From an uncultured Chloroflexota bacterium (lineage in GTDB: Bacteria; Chloroflexota; Limnocylindria; Limnocylindrales; CSP1-4): a stretch of DNA of 64,000 nucleotides. Location: contig CAIJPD010000025.1 of NCBI GenBank assembly GCA_903822495.1, forward strand, positions 26,838 through 90,837. Direction: 5' to 3'. The first letter of the stretch is position 1. Every line of letters starts with the position of its first letter. Positions 42,992-52,033 of this stretch are shown here, piece by piece. The notes below the pieces were generated by a model. It was not told the DNA's origin. It saw only the letters and a list, made by a program, of their open reading frames with translations, and did no database searches. A program made the position numbers and the translations under genes.

Positions 42992-44352
42992 ATTCGCCGA
43001 ACCCCGAGGCCCGCGTCGGACGAGGGCCGTCCGACGCCCGGGAACGCGGCGAAGCCCACCCCCGCCCCAACCGCCCCGGCGACCGCGATCGCCGCGAAGA
43101 GCAGCGGGTAGCCACCCGCGCCGATGAGCGCCGGCCCGGCCACGCCCGCCACCACGCTCGCGATCCCGCCGGCGGTCACCAGGTACATGCCCTGGCCGGT
43201 GGCGGCCAGCTGGCGCGGCAGGAGCGAGCGCATCGCGAGGGTGCCGGAGATCGCCAGCGCGGAGAAGCCGGCGCCGGACACCGTTCGAGCGAGGATGGTG
43301 ACGGCAACGGAGTCGGTGGTCGCCCAGATCACGGCCACCAGCGCGTAGATGAGCGCCCCGGCCCCGAAGCTGGCGCGCAGCCCCCACCGACCGGCCACCC
43401 AGCCCCACATGAAGAAGCACGGGATCTCCACGGCCGCGGCGGACCCGGAGGCCAGCGTGACGTCGGCCGGCCCGCCGCCCAACTGGAGGATCCGGAGGCC
43501 CAGGAAGATGGCCTGGCCGGCATGACCGGCGTGCGCCAGGAGGGCGGCCAGCAACAGGATGGGGAGGCCGGGTGCGATCCGGAATGCCTCGCCGGTCGAG
43601 CCGAGCAGGCGGGCGAGGTCGCGGCGGTCGAACCGGCGGCGGTCGAACGTGCGAGCGGATCGTTCGGCTTCGGCCGAGCTGAGCGTGGGAGCCGAGCTTG
43701 GCGCGGGAGCCGAGCCCGAGGCCGACGCCGAGTCCGAGCCGGCGACCGAGCCCGCATCCGAGTCCGTACCGGTACCCGGCGTCCCGCGGCCAACGCCCAG
43801 CACCGCGCGGCCCGCATCGGGCAGCCGACGCGCGGCTGCGGCAACGCCCAGGGACGTGGCCGCCAGCAGCAACGGCGGCGCGGCCAGGGACGTCGCCGCG
43901 GCCACGAAGCCCACGGCGATGCTGGTCGCCGCGAACGCCAGGCTGGCGAGCAGCCGAATTCGCGCGTAGGCCGCGGCGTCGTGCGTGACGTTGACCGTGA
44001 TCGCGTCGACCAGGAGGAGCCAGGGGGCCATCCCCGCCATGATCAGCGCGTAGAGCACGCCGGCGGCGACGGGCGGCAGGTCCGGCGGCAGGCCGAACCC
44101 AAGGGCGAGCACCGCCACCAGCAGCCCGGCCACGGCGAGGGTCCGCGGGCGGCCCAGCATGGTGTCTGCGACGTGGCTCCAGGCGGGGATCGCGACGACG
44201 AACGCGATGGCCCCCGCCGACGCGGCCAGGCCGATCCCGGCGTCGTCGAGCCCCCGGGCCGCCAGCATCACGGTCGCCAGCGCGGACCAGCACGCGAGGC
44301 CCGCGCCCACCACCAGCGACGCGACGGCGAGCGGCGAGCGGGACGGCGCCAA
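42988..44352 (-). CDS. MFS transporter with Ser/Ala-rich central loop
   Basis: A polytopic protein of about 454 residues resembling MFS_1-like transporters (sugar or phenylpropionate type). The loop between the two six-helix halves is unusually long and rich in Ser, Ala, Gly and Asp (SVAGSDSASASGSAPAPSSA), coded by a GAGCCGAG-like repetitive stretch at about 43670-43790. No ATG lies before the first helix. TTG at 44352 gives the best start; GTG codons at 44313 and 44310 would clip helix 1, and the frame is open upstream into the aldehyde dehydrogenase gene. The substrate is unknown. Confidence 0.82.
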   Translation of the reverse strand: MAPSRSPLAVASLVVGAGLACWSALATVMLAARGLDDAGIGLAASAGAIAFVVAIPAWSHVADTMLGRPRTLAVAGLLVAVLALGFGLPPDLPPVAAGVLYALIMAGMAPWLLLVDAITVNVTHDAAAYARIRLLASLAFAATSIAVGFVAAATSLAAPPLLLAATSLGVAAAARRLPDAGRAVLGVGRGTPGTGTDSDAGSVAGSDSASASGSAPAPSSAPTLSSAEAERSARTFDRRRFDRRDLARLLGSTGEAFRIAPGLPILLLAALLAHAGHAGQAIFLGLRILQLGGGPADVTLASGSAAAVEIPCFFMWGWVAGRWGLRASFGAGALIYALVAVIWATTDSVAVTILARTVSGAGFSALAISGTLAMRSLLPRQLAATGQGMYLVTAGGIASVVAGVAGPALIGAGGYPLLFAAIAVAGAVGAGVGFAAFPGVGRPSSDAGLGVRRI

Positions 44353-44411
44353 GGACGGGCGGGGCCGAAGGGAGGCGAGAGGTCGGGTTCGAACGAGCGG
44401 CGGCCGCGGCC

Positions 44412-45842
44412 CTAGAGCGCGATCGTCACCGTCTTGGTCTGCGTGTAGTGGTGGAGCGCCTCGACGCCCTTCTCGCGCCCGTAGCCCGACTGCTTGAAGC
44501 CGCCGAAGGGCGTCATCACGCCGCCCGACCACCACGAGTTCACGAAGACCTGGCCCGCCTCGATCCCGGCGGCCACCCGCAGGGCCCGGCTGATGTCGCG
44601 CGTCCAGACGCCGGCCACCAGCCCGTACGGCGAGTCGTTGGCGATCTCCACCGCCTCGGCTTCGGTGTCGAACGGGATGACGACGAGGACGGGCCCGAAG
44701 ACCTCCTCCTGCGCGATCCGCATGGAGTTGCGCACGTTCGTGTAAACGGTGGGTGGGACGAAGAAGCCGGCCGATCCGCTGGCCCGGGCCGCATCCGCCG
44801 CGGCGGCGCCCCCGGCGATGGGCGTGGCGCCCTCCGCCTCGGCGACGTCCAGGTACTGGCGCACGGTCCGGTACTGGCCCTGGCTGATCACGGGGCCCAC
44901 GGTCTCACCCAGCCGGTGCGCCTCGGCCGCGGCCTTGAGCTTGCCGGCAAACGCGTCGTGGACGTCGCGCTGGACCAGGATCCGCGTGCACGCCGAGCAG
45001 ACCTGGCCGGCGTTGCTGACGAAGCCATTGGTGGCCGCGGCGGCGGCCTTGTCGAGGTCCGCGTCCGCGAACACCACGTTGGCGCTCTTGCCACCCAGCT
45101 CCAGGGTGAGCGGGATCAGGCGGTCGGCCGCCATGTGCGCCAGCTGGCGACCCACGTCAACGGAACCGGTGAACGCCACCTTGCGGACGTCGGGGTGGTT
45201 GACCACGAGCGGACCGGTGGTGGACCCGCCGCCCAGGACCACGTTCCAGACCCCGTCCGGGATGCCGGCCGCCTTGATCAGCTCGCCGATCCGGACCGAG
45301 GACGTTGAGGTCAGCGACGAGGGCTTGAGGACGACCGCGTTGCCGGCCGCGATGGCCGGGGCCCCGGCGCGTGCCGCCTGGTTGATGGGCAGGTTCCAGG
45401 GCGTGATCACGCCGATGACGCCGAATGGCTCGTTGCGCGTGAAGCTGTGGAAGCCGCCGCCCAGATCGAAGGTCTCGCCGCCGATGGCGTTGATCACCTC
45501 GCCGTAGAACTCGAAATACTGCGCCGCGCCCTCCACCTCGCCGGCGGCCGTGGCGCGCAGCTTGCCGGTCTCGGCGACCTCGCCGTCGGTGAGGGCGTCG
45601 GCGGCGGCACGGATTCGGCGCGCCACGTCGATCAGGAGGCGACCACGGACGGCGGCGGACGTGGCGGCCCAGCCCGGCTGGGCGCGCTTTGCGGCGGCGA
45701 CGGCGGCATCGACGTCGGGTGCGGTGCCCTCGGCGACCCGGCAGACCGGCTCGCCGGTCGCGGGGCTGGTTCGATCCGCGTACTCCCCGGCGGCCGGTGG
45801 CACGGCCGCCCCGTTGATCCAGTGGTCCAGCGTCCAGGCCAT
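44412..45842 (-). CDS. NAD(P)-dependent aldehyde dehydrogenase
   Basis: A 476-residue ALDH-superfamily enzyme. The cofactor-binding segment VITPWNLPINQAARAG precedes FTGSVDVGRQLA. The catalytic Glu is in TLELGGKSANVVF and the catalytic Cys in NAGQVCSACTRI. FGPVLVVIPFD and FGGFKQSGYGREKG complete the family pattern. It should oxidise an aldehyde to the acid. The ATG at 45842 was chosen because similarity begins there; the frame runs on through 45971 across part of the tRNA gene. It precedes the MFS gene on the same strand, so the two may be co-transcribed. Confidence 0.95.
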   Translation of the reverse strand: MAWTLDHWINGAAVPPAAGEYADRTSPATGEPVCRVAEGTAPDVDAAVAAAKRAQPGWAATSAAVRGRLLIDVARRIRAAADALTDGEVAETGKLRATAAGEVEGAAQYFEFYGEVINAIGGETFDLGGGFHSFTRNEPFGVIGVITPWNLPINQAARAGAPAIAAGNAVVLKPSSLTSTSSVRIGELIKAAGIPDGVWNVVLGGGSTTGPLVVNHPDVRKVAFTGSVDVGRQLAHMAADRLIPLTLELGGKSANVVFADADLDKAAAAATNGFVSNAGQVCSACTRILVQRDVHDAFAGKLKAAAEAHRLGETVGPVISQGQYRTVRQYLDVAEAEGATPIAGGAAAADAARASGSAGFFVPPTVYTNVRNSMRIAQEEVFGPVLVVIPFDTEAEAVEIANDSPYGLVAGVWTRDISRALRVAAGIEAGQVFVNSWWSGGVMTPFGGFKQSGYGREKGVEALHHYTQTKTVTIAL

Positions 45843-45959
45843 CAGCTCATCCTCACTGCGTGTGGACGCAAGGATGCCCGGATTGGCGCCCGCGCGCGAG
45901 GGCCGCGTTGCCGCCGGCCGGCCCACGGGGCGCGCCGGAACGGACCGGGCGAGGTTGCG

Positions 45960-46036
45960 TGGTACCCCCAAGGGGATTCGAACCCCTGATCTCCACCTTG
46001 AAAGGGTGGCGTCCTAGGCCTCTAGACGATGGGGGC
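45960..46036 (-). tRNA. tRNA-Glu (anticodon UUC)
   Basis: On the minus strand the sequence starts GCCCCCATCGTCTAGAGGCC and folds into a full cloverleaf: a 7-bp acceptor stem with a G-U first pair, the D-arm, the anticodon arm CCACC-CTTTCAA-GGTGG with anticodon TTC, a 5-base variable loop, and the T-arm AGGGG-TTCGAAT-CCCCT. The 3' CCA is encoded. It closely matches bacterial tRNA-Glu. Confidence 0.97.
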
Positions 46037-46064
46037 GAGGGGGCGGCCCGAGTGTAGCAGGGGC

Positions 46065-46478
46065 TCAGGCGGACCAGACCAGTGCGAGCACCATGGCCGC
46101 CGCAAACGCGCCGGCCGAGACCATGGCGGAAACCCCGCCGGCCACCGCCATCAGCATCGCCCGCCGGCCGTCGTTGGCCCTGCCCGCCCGGTAGCAGTCG
46201 ATGAGGCCGCCCACGGCCAGCGCGGCAAAGACGATGCCCAGCACGGCGGCCCCGGAGGAGAGCATCGGGATCTGGCTGGCGTCGCGAACCGTGATGGCGA
46301 AGACGAGGTAGAGGAGGCTGCCCACCAGGGCGATCACCATGACGACGCGCATCGGGCTGATCTCCACGCCGCCGATGTGCGGCCCGGCCGAGCGCGGCGC
46401 AGCGGCGCGGCGCCGACCCGATCCATCAGCCCGGCGGGTCGTCGCCTGCGGTCGTGGTTCCATCCGGCCGCGCGTCAT
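46065..46478 (-). CDS. Small membrane protein of unknown function
   Basis: A 137-residue protein with a basic, Arg-rich N-terminus of about 40 residues and three or four hydrophobic helices (VVMVIALVGSLLYLVFAI, VLGIVFAALAVGGLIDCY and AMLMAVAGGVSAMVSAGAF onwards). I do not recognise the family. The ATG at 46478 overlaps the stop of the upstream methyltransferase-like gene as ATGA, so the two are coupled. An ATG at 46463 is a second possible start. It sits just downstream of the tRNA-Glu gene on the same strand. Confidence 0.7.
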   Translation of the reverse strand: MTRGRMEPRPQATTRRADGSGRRRAAAPRSAGPHIGGVEISPMRVVMVIALVGSLLYLVFAITVRDASQIPMLSSGAAVLGIVFAALAVGGLIDCYRAGRANDGRRAMLMAVAGGVSAMVSAGAFAAAMVLALVWSA

Positions 46479-47092
46479 GCGTCGGAGGGTAGCAGGCGAG
46501 CGCGGTGGTAGGCCCCCACGTTCCAGGAGAGCCGCGGTCGCTTGAGCGTCTCGCCCAGCGCCACGCCGGCCTCCCCAAACGCGTCGGCGAGGAACGCCCG
46601 GGTCTCCTCGAGGGTCTCGAACGTCCAGAAGCAGTGCAGCACGCGCACCCGGAAGCCACCGGCCAGGAACGGCCCGTTGCGCCGACTCCACGCGCCGTAC
46701 TCGGGCAGGTCGCCCCGCAACCCCGCGATGTCGTCGCGACCGTAGTCGTGGAAGACCAGCAGGCGGCCGCCCGGGCGAAGGAGCCGTTCGGCGCCCGCGA
46801 GCTCGGCAGGGTTGATGCCGCGGAAGGCGGACCACAGGCCGACGACGGCGTCGAAGCCACCCGACGGGAAGGCTGACCACGTCGCTGGATCCAGCGGAAG
46901 GTCCTCGACCCGGGCGCCGGCGGCGACGAGGCCGGCACGAATCGGCCCGCCGCGGGTGTCCACCAATGCGACGTCGCAACCGACTACGGGGCCCAGCGCC
47001 TCGAGGGCGGCCACGATCTTGCCCTCGACGTCGAGGGCGCGGGCGAGTCGAGCGGCGAGCTCGGGGGTCAGGTCGATGGGAAGGTCGGCCAC
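46475..47092 (-). CDS. SAM-dependent methyltransferase-like protein
   Basis: A 205-residue protein resembling class I methyltransferases, but with a poor SAM site. The later part is typical: FDAVVGLWSAFRGI, then AERLLRPGGRLLVFHDYG, equivalent to motifs post-I to III. The first glycine-rich loop (normally VLDxGxGxG) is replaced by CDVALVDTRGGPIRAGL, so SAM binding is doubtful. The start is GTG at 47092 (VADLPIDLTPELA); the frame runs on to 47161 through a repeat region. The function is unknown. Confidence 0.65.
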   Translation of the reverse strand: MADLPIDLTPELAARLARALDVEGKIVAALEALGPVVGCDVALVDTRGGPIRAGLVAAGARVEDLPLDPATWSAFPSGGFDAVVGLWSAFRGINPAELAGAERLLRPGGRLLVFHDYGRDDIAGLRGDLPEYGAWSRRNGPFLAGGFRVRVLHCFWTFETLEETRAFLADAFGEAGVALGETLKRPRLSWNVGAYHRARLLPSDA

Positions 47093-47134
47093 GGTCGCTG
47101 GAGTATATGGGGCTGCCGTCGGTCGCCGGGCCGC

Positions 47135-47217
47135 GCAGGCACGGTCGGTAGGCGCAGGCATCGCCGGCTCGGGCAGGCACGGCTGGGCCGCGCAGGCATC
47201 GCCGGCTCACGCAGGCA
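47135..47217. repeat. GCAGGCA repeat cluster
   Basis: GCAGGCA occurs five times (47135, 47154, 47173, 47192, 47211) at an exact 19-base spacing. Two copies are part of an identical 17-base block GCAGGCATCGCCGGCTC (47154-47170 and 47192-47208), so the region is a 19-base imperfect tandem array. It lies between two divergent genes, a GTG start at 47092 and an ATG at 47248, where the promoters should be. Confidence 0.8.
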
Positions 47218-47247
47218 ACATGGCCCCGGCGTGGCAGAATCGCACCG

Positions 47248-47643
47248 ATGCCCCCCACGACCGCACCCGGCCCCCTGCCCTCGACGCGCTCCATGCCGCC
47301 GGTGATCCAGGTCTTCCTGGGCTACGCGTTCCTGATCCTCGGCGTGATTGGGCTCTCGCTCCGGTTCGTGGTGGACCTGGCCGTCGCCGCGCCGGTCTCG
47401 CTGGTGGGCCTGGTGGTGATGGCCCTCCTGGCCTACGACATCTTCACGATCACCCTGGTCCTCCAGCGCAAGGAGGCGTCGCGTGCCCTGGCGCTGGGCC
47501 TCAGCTCGCTGACCGTCCCGGCGGTGCCGCTGGCGCTCTTCTCGGGGATGCTCCCGGTCGCGCTGCTGGTGGCGGCACTGGGGATCCTGCTGCTCCGCGG
47601 GCTGGCCGGGGACGCGGCACGTGCCTGGCTGAACGAGGCCTAG
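47248..47643 (+). CDS. Small integral membrane protein, function unknown
   Basis: A 131-residue, very hydrophobic protein with four predicted helices (IQVFLGYAFLILGVIGLSL, VSLVGLVVMALLAYDIFTI, SLTVPAVPLALFSG and VALLVAALGILLLRGL). There is a short cytoplasmic-type loop with basic residues between helices 2 and 3. No catalytic motif is visible and I do not recognise the family. The ATG at 47248 follows the 19-base repeat array. It lies 173 bases before the DUF3105 gene on the same strand. Confidence 0.65.
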   Translation: MPPTTAPGPLPSTRSMPPVIQVFLGYAFLILGVIGLSLRFVVDLAVAAPVSLVGLVVMALLAYDIFTITLVLQRKEASRALALGLSSLTVPAVPLALFSGMLPVALLVAALGILLLRGLAGDAARAWLNEA

Positions 47644-47816
47644 GGCCAGCGGCACTCGCCCGGCCGCGTCTCGGGCCGCGCCGGGTCCAATGCACAGCGG
47701 GCCGCGCCCGGTCCGATGGACGGCAGGTCGCGCCTGACGCACGGCATGCGCGCTACGAGTACCCTCTGTTGCGCAAACCCGCCGCCCAGCGGCCCCACCC
47801 ACGAGGAACTGCTCCC

Positions 47817-48800
47817 TTGACCGACGACGCCAGCTCCCCCGAGCAGCCGGCTCGCCCCGCCACCACTGGCGCTGGCGCACCGACCGCCGCCCGCCCTGGC
47901 GCACGCCCGGGCACGCGCCGACCCGCCACGCGCGGCGGCCGCTTCACCGCGCCGGCGCCGTCGCAGTCCTTCCTGGAGAAGAACCGCCGCGTCCTGCTGG
48001 GCGGCCTCGCCGTGGTGGCCCTGGTCGTGATCGGCGGCATCGTCGCCCTCAACGCCGCGCAGCCGGCGTACGCCTGCGCGCAGGACTGGACCGCACCCGC
48101 GACCGGCGCCCCCGAGTCGCCCGCCGCGTCGCTGGCGCCGGGTGCATCGCCTGCCCGAATCGGCTACGTCCAGCCGGACCTGGGCCGCGCCCATATCGCG
48201 GTCGGCCAGAAGATCACCTACGCCCTCTGCCCGCCGGCCAGCGGCAACCACTACAACCAGACCAACCAGGGCCCCGTGAAGCCGGGCTTCTACGCCCAGG
48301 ACGACGAGACCCCGGTCCCGCAGGGGTACATCCACAACCTGGAGCACGGCGGCCTGGTGGTCCTCTACAAGTGCCCGGGAGATGCCTGCGCCAGCGCCGG
48401 CCAGGCCGCGCTCAAGGCCCTCCTCCAGACGCTGCCGCCCAGCCCCCTGTGCGGGTTCCCCACGACGCAGCTGGGGTCCGGCGTGACCATCGCCCGGTTC
48501 GACCAGATGAATGCCCCGTACGCGGCACTCCTGTGGGGCCAGATCCTGCCCCTGAACACGCTGGACACCGAGCAGATCAAGGCGTTCTACCTGAACCAGG
48601 CCGAGCGATCCAACCCGGAGCCTGCCTGCGCCCGACCCACCGCGACGCCGGCGCCCACGAAGGCGAGCAGCGCCAGCCCGGCGGCTTCCGGCTCGCCCGC
48701 GGCTTCGGGTTCGCCCGCGGCTTCCGGCTCGCCCGCACCGTCGGCCGCGCCCTCCGCGGCCCCTTCGGCGGCACCGACCACCTCCCCCAAGCCCAGCTGA
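47817..48800 (+). CDS. DUF3105 membrane-anchored protein with low-complexity tail
   Basis: A 327-residue protein. A disordered Pro/Ala/Arg-rich cytoplasmic N-terminus of about 55 residues is followed by one membrane helix (VLLGGLAVVALVVIGGIVAL). An extracytoplasmic DUF3105 domain comes next, with SGNHYNQTNQGPV and the conserved His-rich YIHNLEHGGLVVLYKC. Several Cys residues suggest a disulfide. The C-terminal 50 residues are Ser/Ala/Pro repeats. The start is TTG at 47817 with GAGGAA nine bases upstream; the frame stays open far upstream without similarity. DUF3105 has no proven function; the conserved His residues suggest metal binding. Confidence 0.85.
   Translation: MTDDASSPEQPARPATTGAGAPTAARPGARPGTRRPATRGGRFTAPAPSQSFLEKNRRVLLGGLAVVALVVIGGIVALNAAQPAYACAQDWTAPATGAPESPAASLAPGASPARIGYVQPDLGRAHIAVGQKITYALCPPASGNHYNQTNQGPVKPGFYAQDDETPVPQGYIHNLEHGGLVVLYKCPGDACASAGQAALKALLQTLPPSPLCGFPTTQLGSGVTIARFDQMNAPYAALLWGQILPLNTLDTEQIKAFYLNQAERSNPEPACARPTATPAPTKASSASPAASGSPAASGSPAASGSPAPSAAPSAAPSAAPTTSPKPS
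48681..48734 (+). repeat. 18-bp tandem repeat in the DUF3105 gene
   Basis: Three 18-base units of the form GCGGCTTCSGGYTCGCCC (48681-48698, 48699-48716, 48717-48734) code for a repeated Ala-Ser-Gly-Ser-Pro-Ala-type hexapeptide in the C-terminal tail. Eighteen is a multiple of three, so copy number can change without a frameshift. Confidence 0.85.
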
Positions 48801-48816
48801 CCCGGGGGTCACTGCC

Positions 48817-49743
48817 ATGCGACTGTTCAGTTTCCTGTCCGATGACGGCCCCGCGCTGGGCGTCCTCCTGGGCGATCACGTCGTCCGCCTCGGCAAGGGC
48901 TTCGACTCCCTCGACCTGGCCCTCACCGACGAGCGGCTGGGCGACCTCCGCCACGAAGCGGCCCGGAAGTCCAAGGAGCCGGGCGTCCCGGTTGCCGACC
49001 TGAGCCCGCTTCCGGCGCTGGAGTTCCCCGGCAAGATCGTGCTCATTGGCCTGAACTACCGCGACCACGTCGTGGAGCAGAAGCTGGACCTGCCGCCGCG
49101 GCCCACGCTCTTCGCCAAGTTCGGCAACACGATCATCGGCCACGGCGAGAGCATCGTCCGGCCCGAGGGCACCAACGCCCTGGACCTCGAGGTGGAGCTG
49201 GCGCTGGTCATCGGCAAGCGCGCCCGCCGCGTCACGCGTGAGCACGCGATGGAGCACGTCGCCGGCTACCTGGTGGTCAACGACGTCTCCGCCCGCGACT
49301 GGCAGGGCAACAAGGCCGCGCTGGGCCCCGGCGAGCGCGGCGACGGCCAGTGGCTGCGGGCCAAGGGCAGCGACACGTTCTTCCCCATCGGCCCCGTCTT
49401 CGTCAGCGCCGACGAGATCCCGGACCCGGCCAATCTCTGGCTGCGCAGCTGGCGGATCCCGGGCAGCGGGCCGCGGGCCGGCGAGTCCATCCTCATGCAG
49501 GACGGCACCACCGCCGACATGCTCTTCGACATCCCCGCGCTGATCGAGTTCGTCAGCCGCGCCATCACCCTGGAGCCGGGCGACATCATCTCCACCGGCA
49601 CCCCGTCCGGCGTGGGCGTCTTCCAGGACCCGCCGGTCTTCCTCCAGCCCGGCGATCGCGTCCGGTGCGAGGTGGAGGGCGTGGGCTTCGTGGAGAACCC
49701 GGTCATCGACTGGTCCGAGGTGCCGGACGAGGATCCCGCCTGA
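48817..49743 (+). CDS. Fumarylacetoacetate hydrolase family protein
   Basis: A 308-residue protein of the FAH superfamily (2-keto-4-pentenoate hydratase/acylpyruvase-like). The N-terminal lid is followed by [16 protein letters not shown]. The metal-binding acids are seen in [14 protein letters not shown] (E-x-E), with the later Asp in [11 protein letters not shown]. The C-terminal signature is [16 protein letters not shown]. It should use Mg2+ or Mn2+ to hydrolyse an acylpyruvate-type C-C bond or decarboxylate a keto acid. Its stop shares TGATG with the threonine dehydrogenase gene, so it is translationally coupled with the threonine-to-glycine genes, which is an unusual partnership. Confidence 0.94.
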   Translation: MRLFSFLSDDGPALGVLLGDHVVRLGKGFDSLDLALTDERLGDLRHEAARKSKEPGVPVADLSPLPALEFPGKIVLIGLNYRDHVVEQKLDLPPRPTLFAKFGNTIIGHGESIVRPEGTNALDLEVELALVIGKRARRVTREHAMEHVAGYLVVNDVSARDWQGNKAALGPGERGDGQWLRAKGSDTFFPIGPVFVSADEIPDPANLWLRSWRIPGSGPRAGESILMQDGTTADMLFDIPALIEFVSRAITLEPGDIISTGTPSGVGVFQDPPVFLQPGDRVRCEVEGVGFVENPVIDWSEVPDEDPA

Positions 49744-50774
49744 TGCTCGCCCTGGTCAAGGCCGAAGCCGGGCCGGGGCTTCGCCTTGAAACGGTCCCGG
49801 AGCCCCAGATCGGGATCAACGACGTCCTGATCCGGGTCCGCCGGACCGGGATCTGCGGGACGGACCTGCATATCGAGTCGTGGGACCCGTGGGCCCAGAA
49901 GACCATCGTGCCGCCGCTGATCATCGGCCACGAGTTCGTCGGCGAGATCGTGGACGTGGGCAGCAACGTCGCCGATTTCCGGGCCGGGGACATCGTGAGC
50001 GGCGAGGGCCACGTGGTGTGCGGGCGCTGCCGGCACTGCCTCGCCGGCCGGCGGCACCTGTGCGCCAACACCATCGGCCTGGGCGTTGGCCGGGACGGCT
50101 GCTTCGCCGAGCTCGTGTCGTTGCCCATGACCAACGTCTGGCACCACGCGCCCGGGGTCCCGGAGGAGGTAGCGGCCATCTTCGACCCGTTCGGGAACGC
50201 CGTGCACACGGCCCTGGCCTTCCCGGTCCTGGGCGAGGACGTGCTGGTGACGGGCGCGGGGCCCATCGGGCTGATGGCCATCGCGGTGGCGCGCCATGCC
50301 GGCGCCCGGTTCGTGGTGGCGTCCGAGCTGAACCCGTACCGCCGCGCGCTGGCGCTCCGGATGGGGGCGCACGTCGCCATCGACCCGCGCGAGACCAATC
50401 TGCACGACGTCCAGGCCCAGCTGGGCATGACCGAGGGGTTCGACGTCGCCCTGGAGATGTCCGGCAACGCCGACGCGCTCCGCGGGGCCACCGACAACAT
50501 GGCCCACGGCGGCTCCATCGCCATGCTGGGCATCCCCACCGCGGACATCTCCCTGGACCTGACCAAGCTGGTCTTCAAGATGCTCACGCTGCGCGGCATC
50601 TACGGCCGGGAGATGTACGAGACCTGGTACAAGATGACGGTGATGCTCCAGTCGGGGCTGGACATCACGCCCGCGATCACGCACCGGTTCTCGTTCCGGG
50701 AGCACGAGGCGGCGTTCGCGACGGCGCGGAGCGGGGACTCGGGCAAGGTGATCATGGACTGGACGGACGCCTGA
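49743..50774 (+). CDS. tdh: L-threonine 3-dehydrogenase
   Basis: A 343-residue zinc MDR enzyme that oxidises L-threonine to 2-amino-3-ketobutyrate with NAD+. The catalytic zinc residues C38 ([10 protein letters not shown]), H63 and E64 ([11 protein letters not shown]) and the structural zinc cysteines C93, C96, C99 and C107 sit at the same positions as in E. coli Tdh. The NAD motif is [17 protein letters not shown], and the [20 protein letters not shown] segment is diagnostic for Tdh over other MDRs. The next gene encodes the CoA ligase that takes the unstable product, overlapping as TGATG. Confidence 0.95.
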   Translation: MLALVKAEAGPGLRLETVPEPQIGINDVLIRVRRTGICGTDLHIESWDPWAQKTIVPPLIIGHEFVGEIVDVGSNVADFRAGDIVSGEGHVVCGRCRHCLAGRRHLCANTIGLGVGRDGCFAELVSLPMTNVWHHAPGVPEEVAAIFDPFGNAVHTALAFPVLGEDVLVTGAGPIGLMAIAVARHAGARFVVASELNPYRRALALRMGAHVAIDPRETNLHDVQAQLGMTEGFDVALEMSGNADALRGATDNMAHGGSIAMLGIPTADISLDLTKLVFKMLTLRGIYGREMYETWYKMTVMLQSGLDITPAITHRFSFREHEAAFATARSGDSGKVIMDWTDA

Positions 50775-52033
50775 TGGCCGATTCGAACCCCACCCCGGCG
50801 CCGAAGCCGGGTCCCGCCGGGCGCCCGGAACCCCTGGCCTTCCTGGGCGACGAGCTGGCCGCGCTCCGCGAGCGGAACCTGTACCGGCCGATGCGGGTGA
50901 TGAGCTCCGCGCAGGGTCCCATCGTCTCGGTGGACAACGCACGGCTGATCTCCCTCTCGTCCAACGACTACCTGGGCCTCACCCACCACCCCCGCCTCCG
51001 CGAGGCGGCCCTCAACGCGGTGCGCGACTTCGGCGTGGGCAGCGGCGCCGTCCGGACCATCGCCGGCACGCTGGCGCTCCACGAGCAGCTGGAATCGGAG
51101 CTGGCCGTGTTCAAGGGCACGGAGGCGTGCCTCACGTTCCAGTCCGGCTTCACGGCCAACACCGGCGTGATCCCCACGATCACCGGCGAGACGGACCTGA
51201 TCGTGTCCGACGCCCTCAACCACGCCTCCATCATCGACGGGATGCGGCTCTCCAGGGCGCCGCGCGTGGTCTACCCGCACGCGGACGTGGAGGCGCTCCG
51301 GGCGCTCCTGCAGGAGGCGGCCACCAAGGGCCGTCCGGACGGCAGCAGTCCCTACCGCCTGATCCTGGTGGTCACGGACGGGGTCTTCTCCATGGACGGC
51401 GACATCGCGCCGCTCCCCGGGATCGTGGAGGCGGCCGAAGCCTTCGGCGCCGCGGTCATGGTGGACGACGCCCACGCCTCGGGCGTGCTGGGCCGGAACG
51501 GGCGCGGGTCGGTGGACCATTTCGGGCTCGAGGGCCGGGTGGCCATCCAGATCGGGACGCTGTCCAAGGCGGTCGGCGTGCTGGGCGGCTACGTGGCCGG
51601 CAGCCAGGACCTGCGCGACATCCTGGTCCAGCGGGCGCGGCCGTTCCTGTTCTCCACCTCACACCCGCCGGCCGTGGCCGCCGCGTGCCTGGAGGGGATC
51701 CGCGTGATGCAGGACGAGCCCGAGCTCATCGAGCGCCTGTGGGCGAACACGCGCCGCTTCAAGGCCGAGCTGACGCGCCTGGGCTTCGACACGGGCCGCT
51801 CGGACACCCCCATCACGCCGGTGATGATGGGCGACCCGGCCACCGCCGCCCGGTTCAGCAACCGCCTCTTCGCCGAGGGGATCTTCGCCCAGCCGGTGGT
51901 CTTCCCCACGGTGCCCATGGACAGGTCGCGGATCCGGACCATCGTGACGGCCGCCCACACGGACCAGATGCTTGACCAGGCGCTCGAAGCGTTCGCGCTG
52001 GTGGGCCGCGAGCTGGGCCTGGTCCGGCCTTGA
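50774..52033 (+). CDS. kbl: Glycine C-acetyltransferase (2-amino-3-ketobutyrate CoA ligase)
   Basis: A 419-residue PLP enzyme of the alpha-oxoamine synthase family. It splits 2-amino-3-ketobutyrate with CoA into glycine and acetyl-CoA, completing the threonine pathway started by Tdh. Visible residues are SNDYLGLT near the N-terminus, DALNHASIIDG (148-156), the cofactor Asp and His in VDDAHASGVLG and the Schiff-base lysine K265 in GTLSKAVGVLGGY. An N-terminal extension of about 20 Pro-rich residues makes it slightly longer than E. coli Kbl. The ATG overlaps the tdh stop and its own stop overlaps the next gene as TTGA. Confidence 0.93.
   Translation: MADSNPTPAPKPGPAGRPEPLAFLGDELAALRERNLYRPMRVMSSAQGPIVSVDNARLISLSSNDYLGLTHHPRLREAALNAVRDFGVGSGAVRTIAGTLALHEQLESELAVFKGTEACLTFQSGFTANTGVIPTITGETDLIVSDALNHASIIDGMRLSRAPRVVYPHADVEALRALLQEAATKGRPDGSSPYRLILVVTDGVFSMDGDIAPLPGIVEAAEAFGAAVMVDDAHASGVLGRNGRGSVDHFGLEGRVAIQIGTLSKAVGVLGGYVAGSQDLRDILVQRARPFLFSTSHPPAVAAACLEGIRVMQDEPELIERLWANTRRFKAELTRLGFDTGRSDTPITPVMMGDPATAARFSNRLFAEGIFAQPVVFPTVPMDRSRIRTIVTAAHTDQMLDQALEAFALVGRELGLVRP

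Noticed and set aside
46015..46030. CCTAGGCCTCTAGACG resembling the cluster operator
   Set aside because: These bases are the D-arm part of the tRNA-Glu gene and explain themselves.
47135..47217. CRISPR array
   Set aside because: The repeats are only 7-17 bases, with a 19-base period that leaves no true spacers, and no cas gene is nearby.
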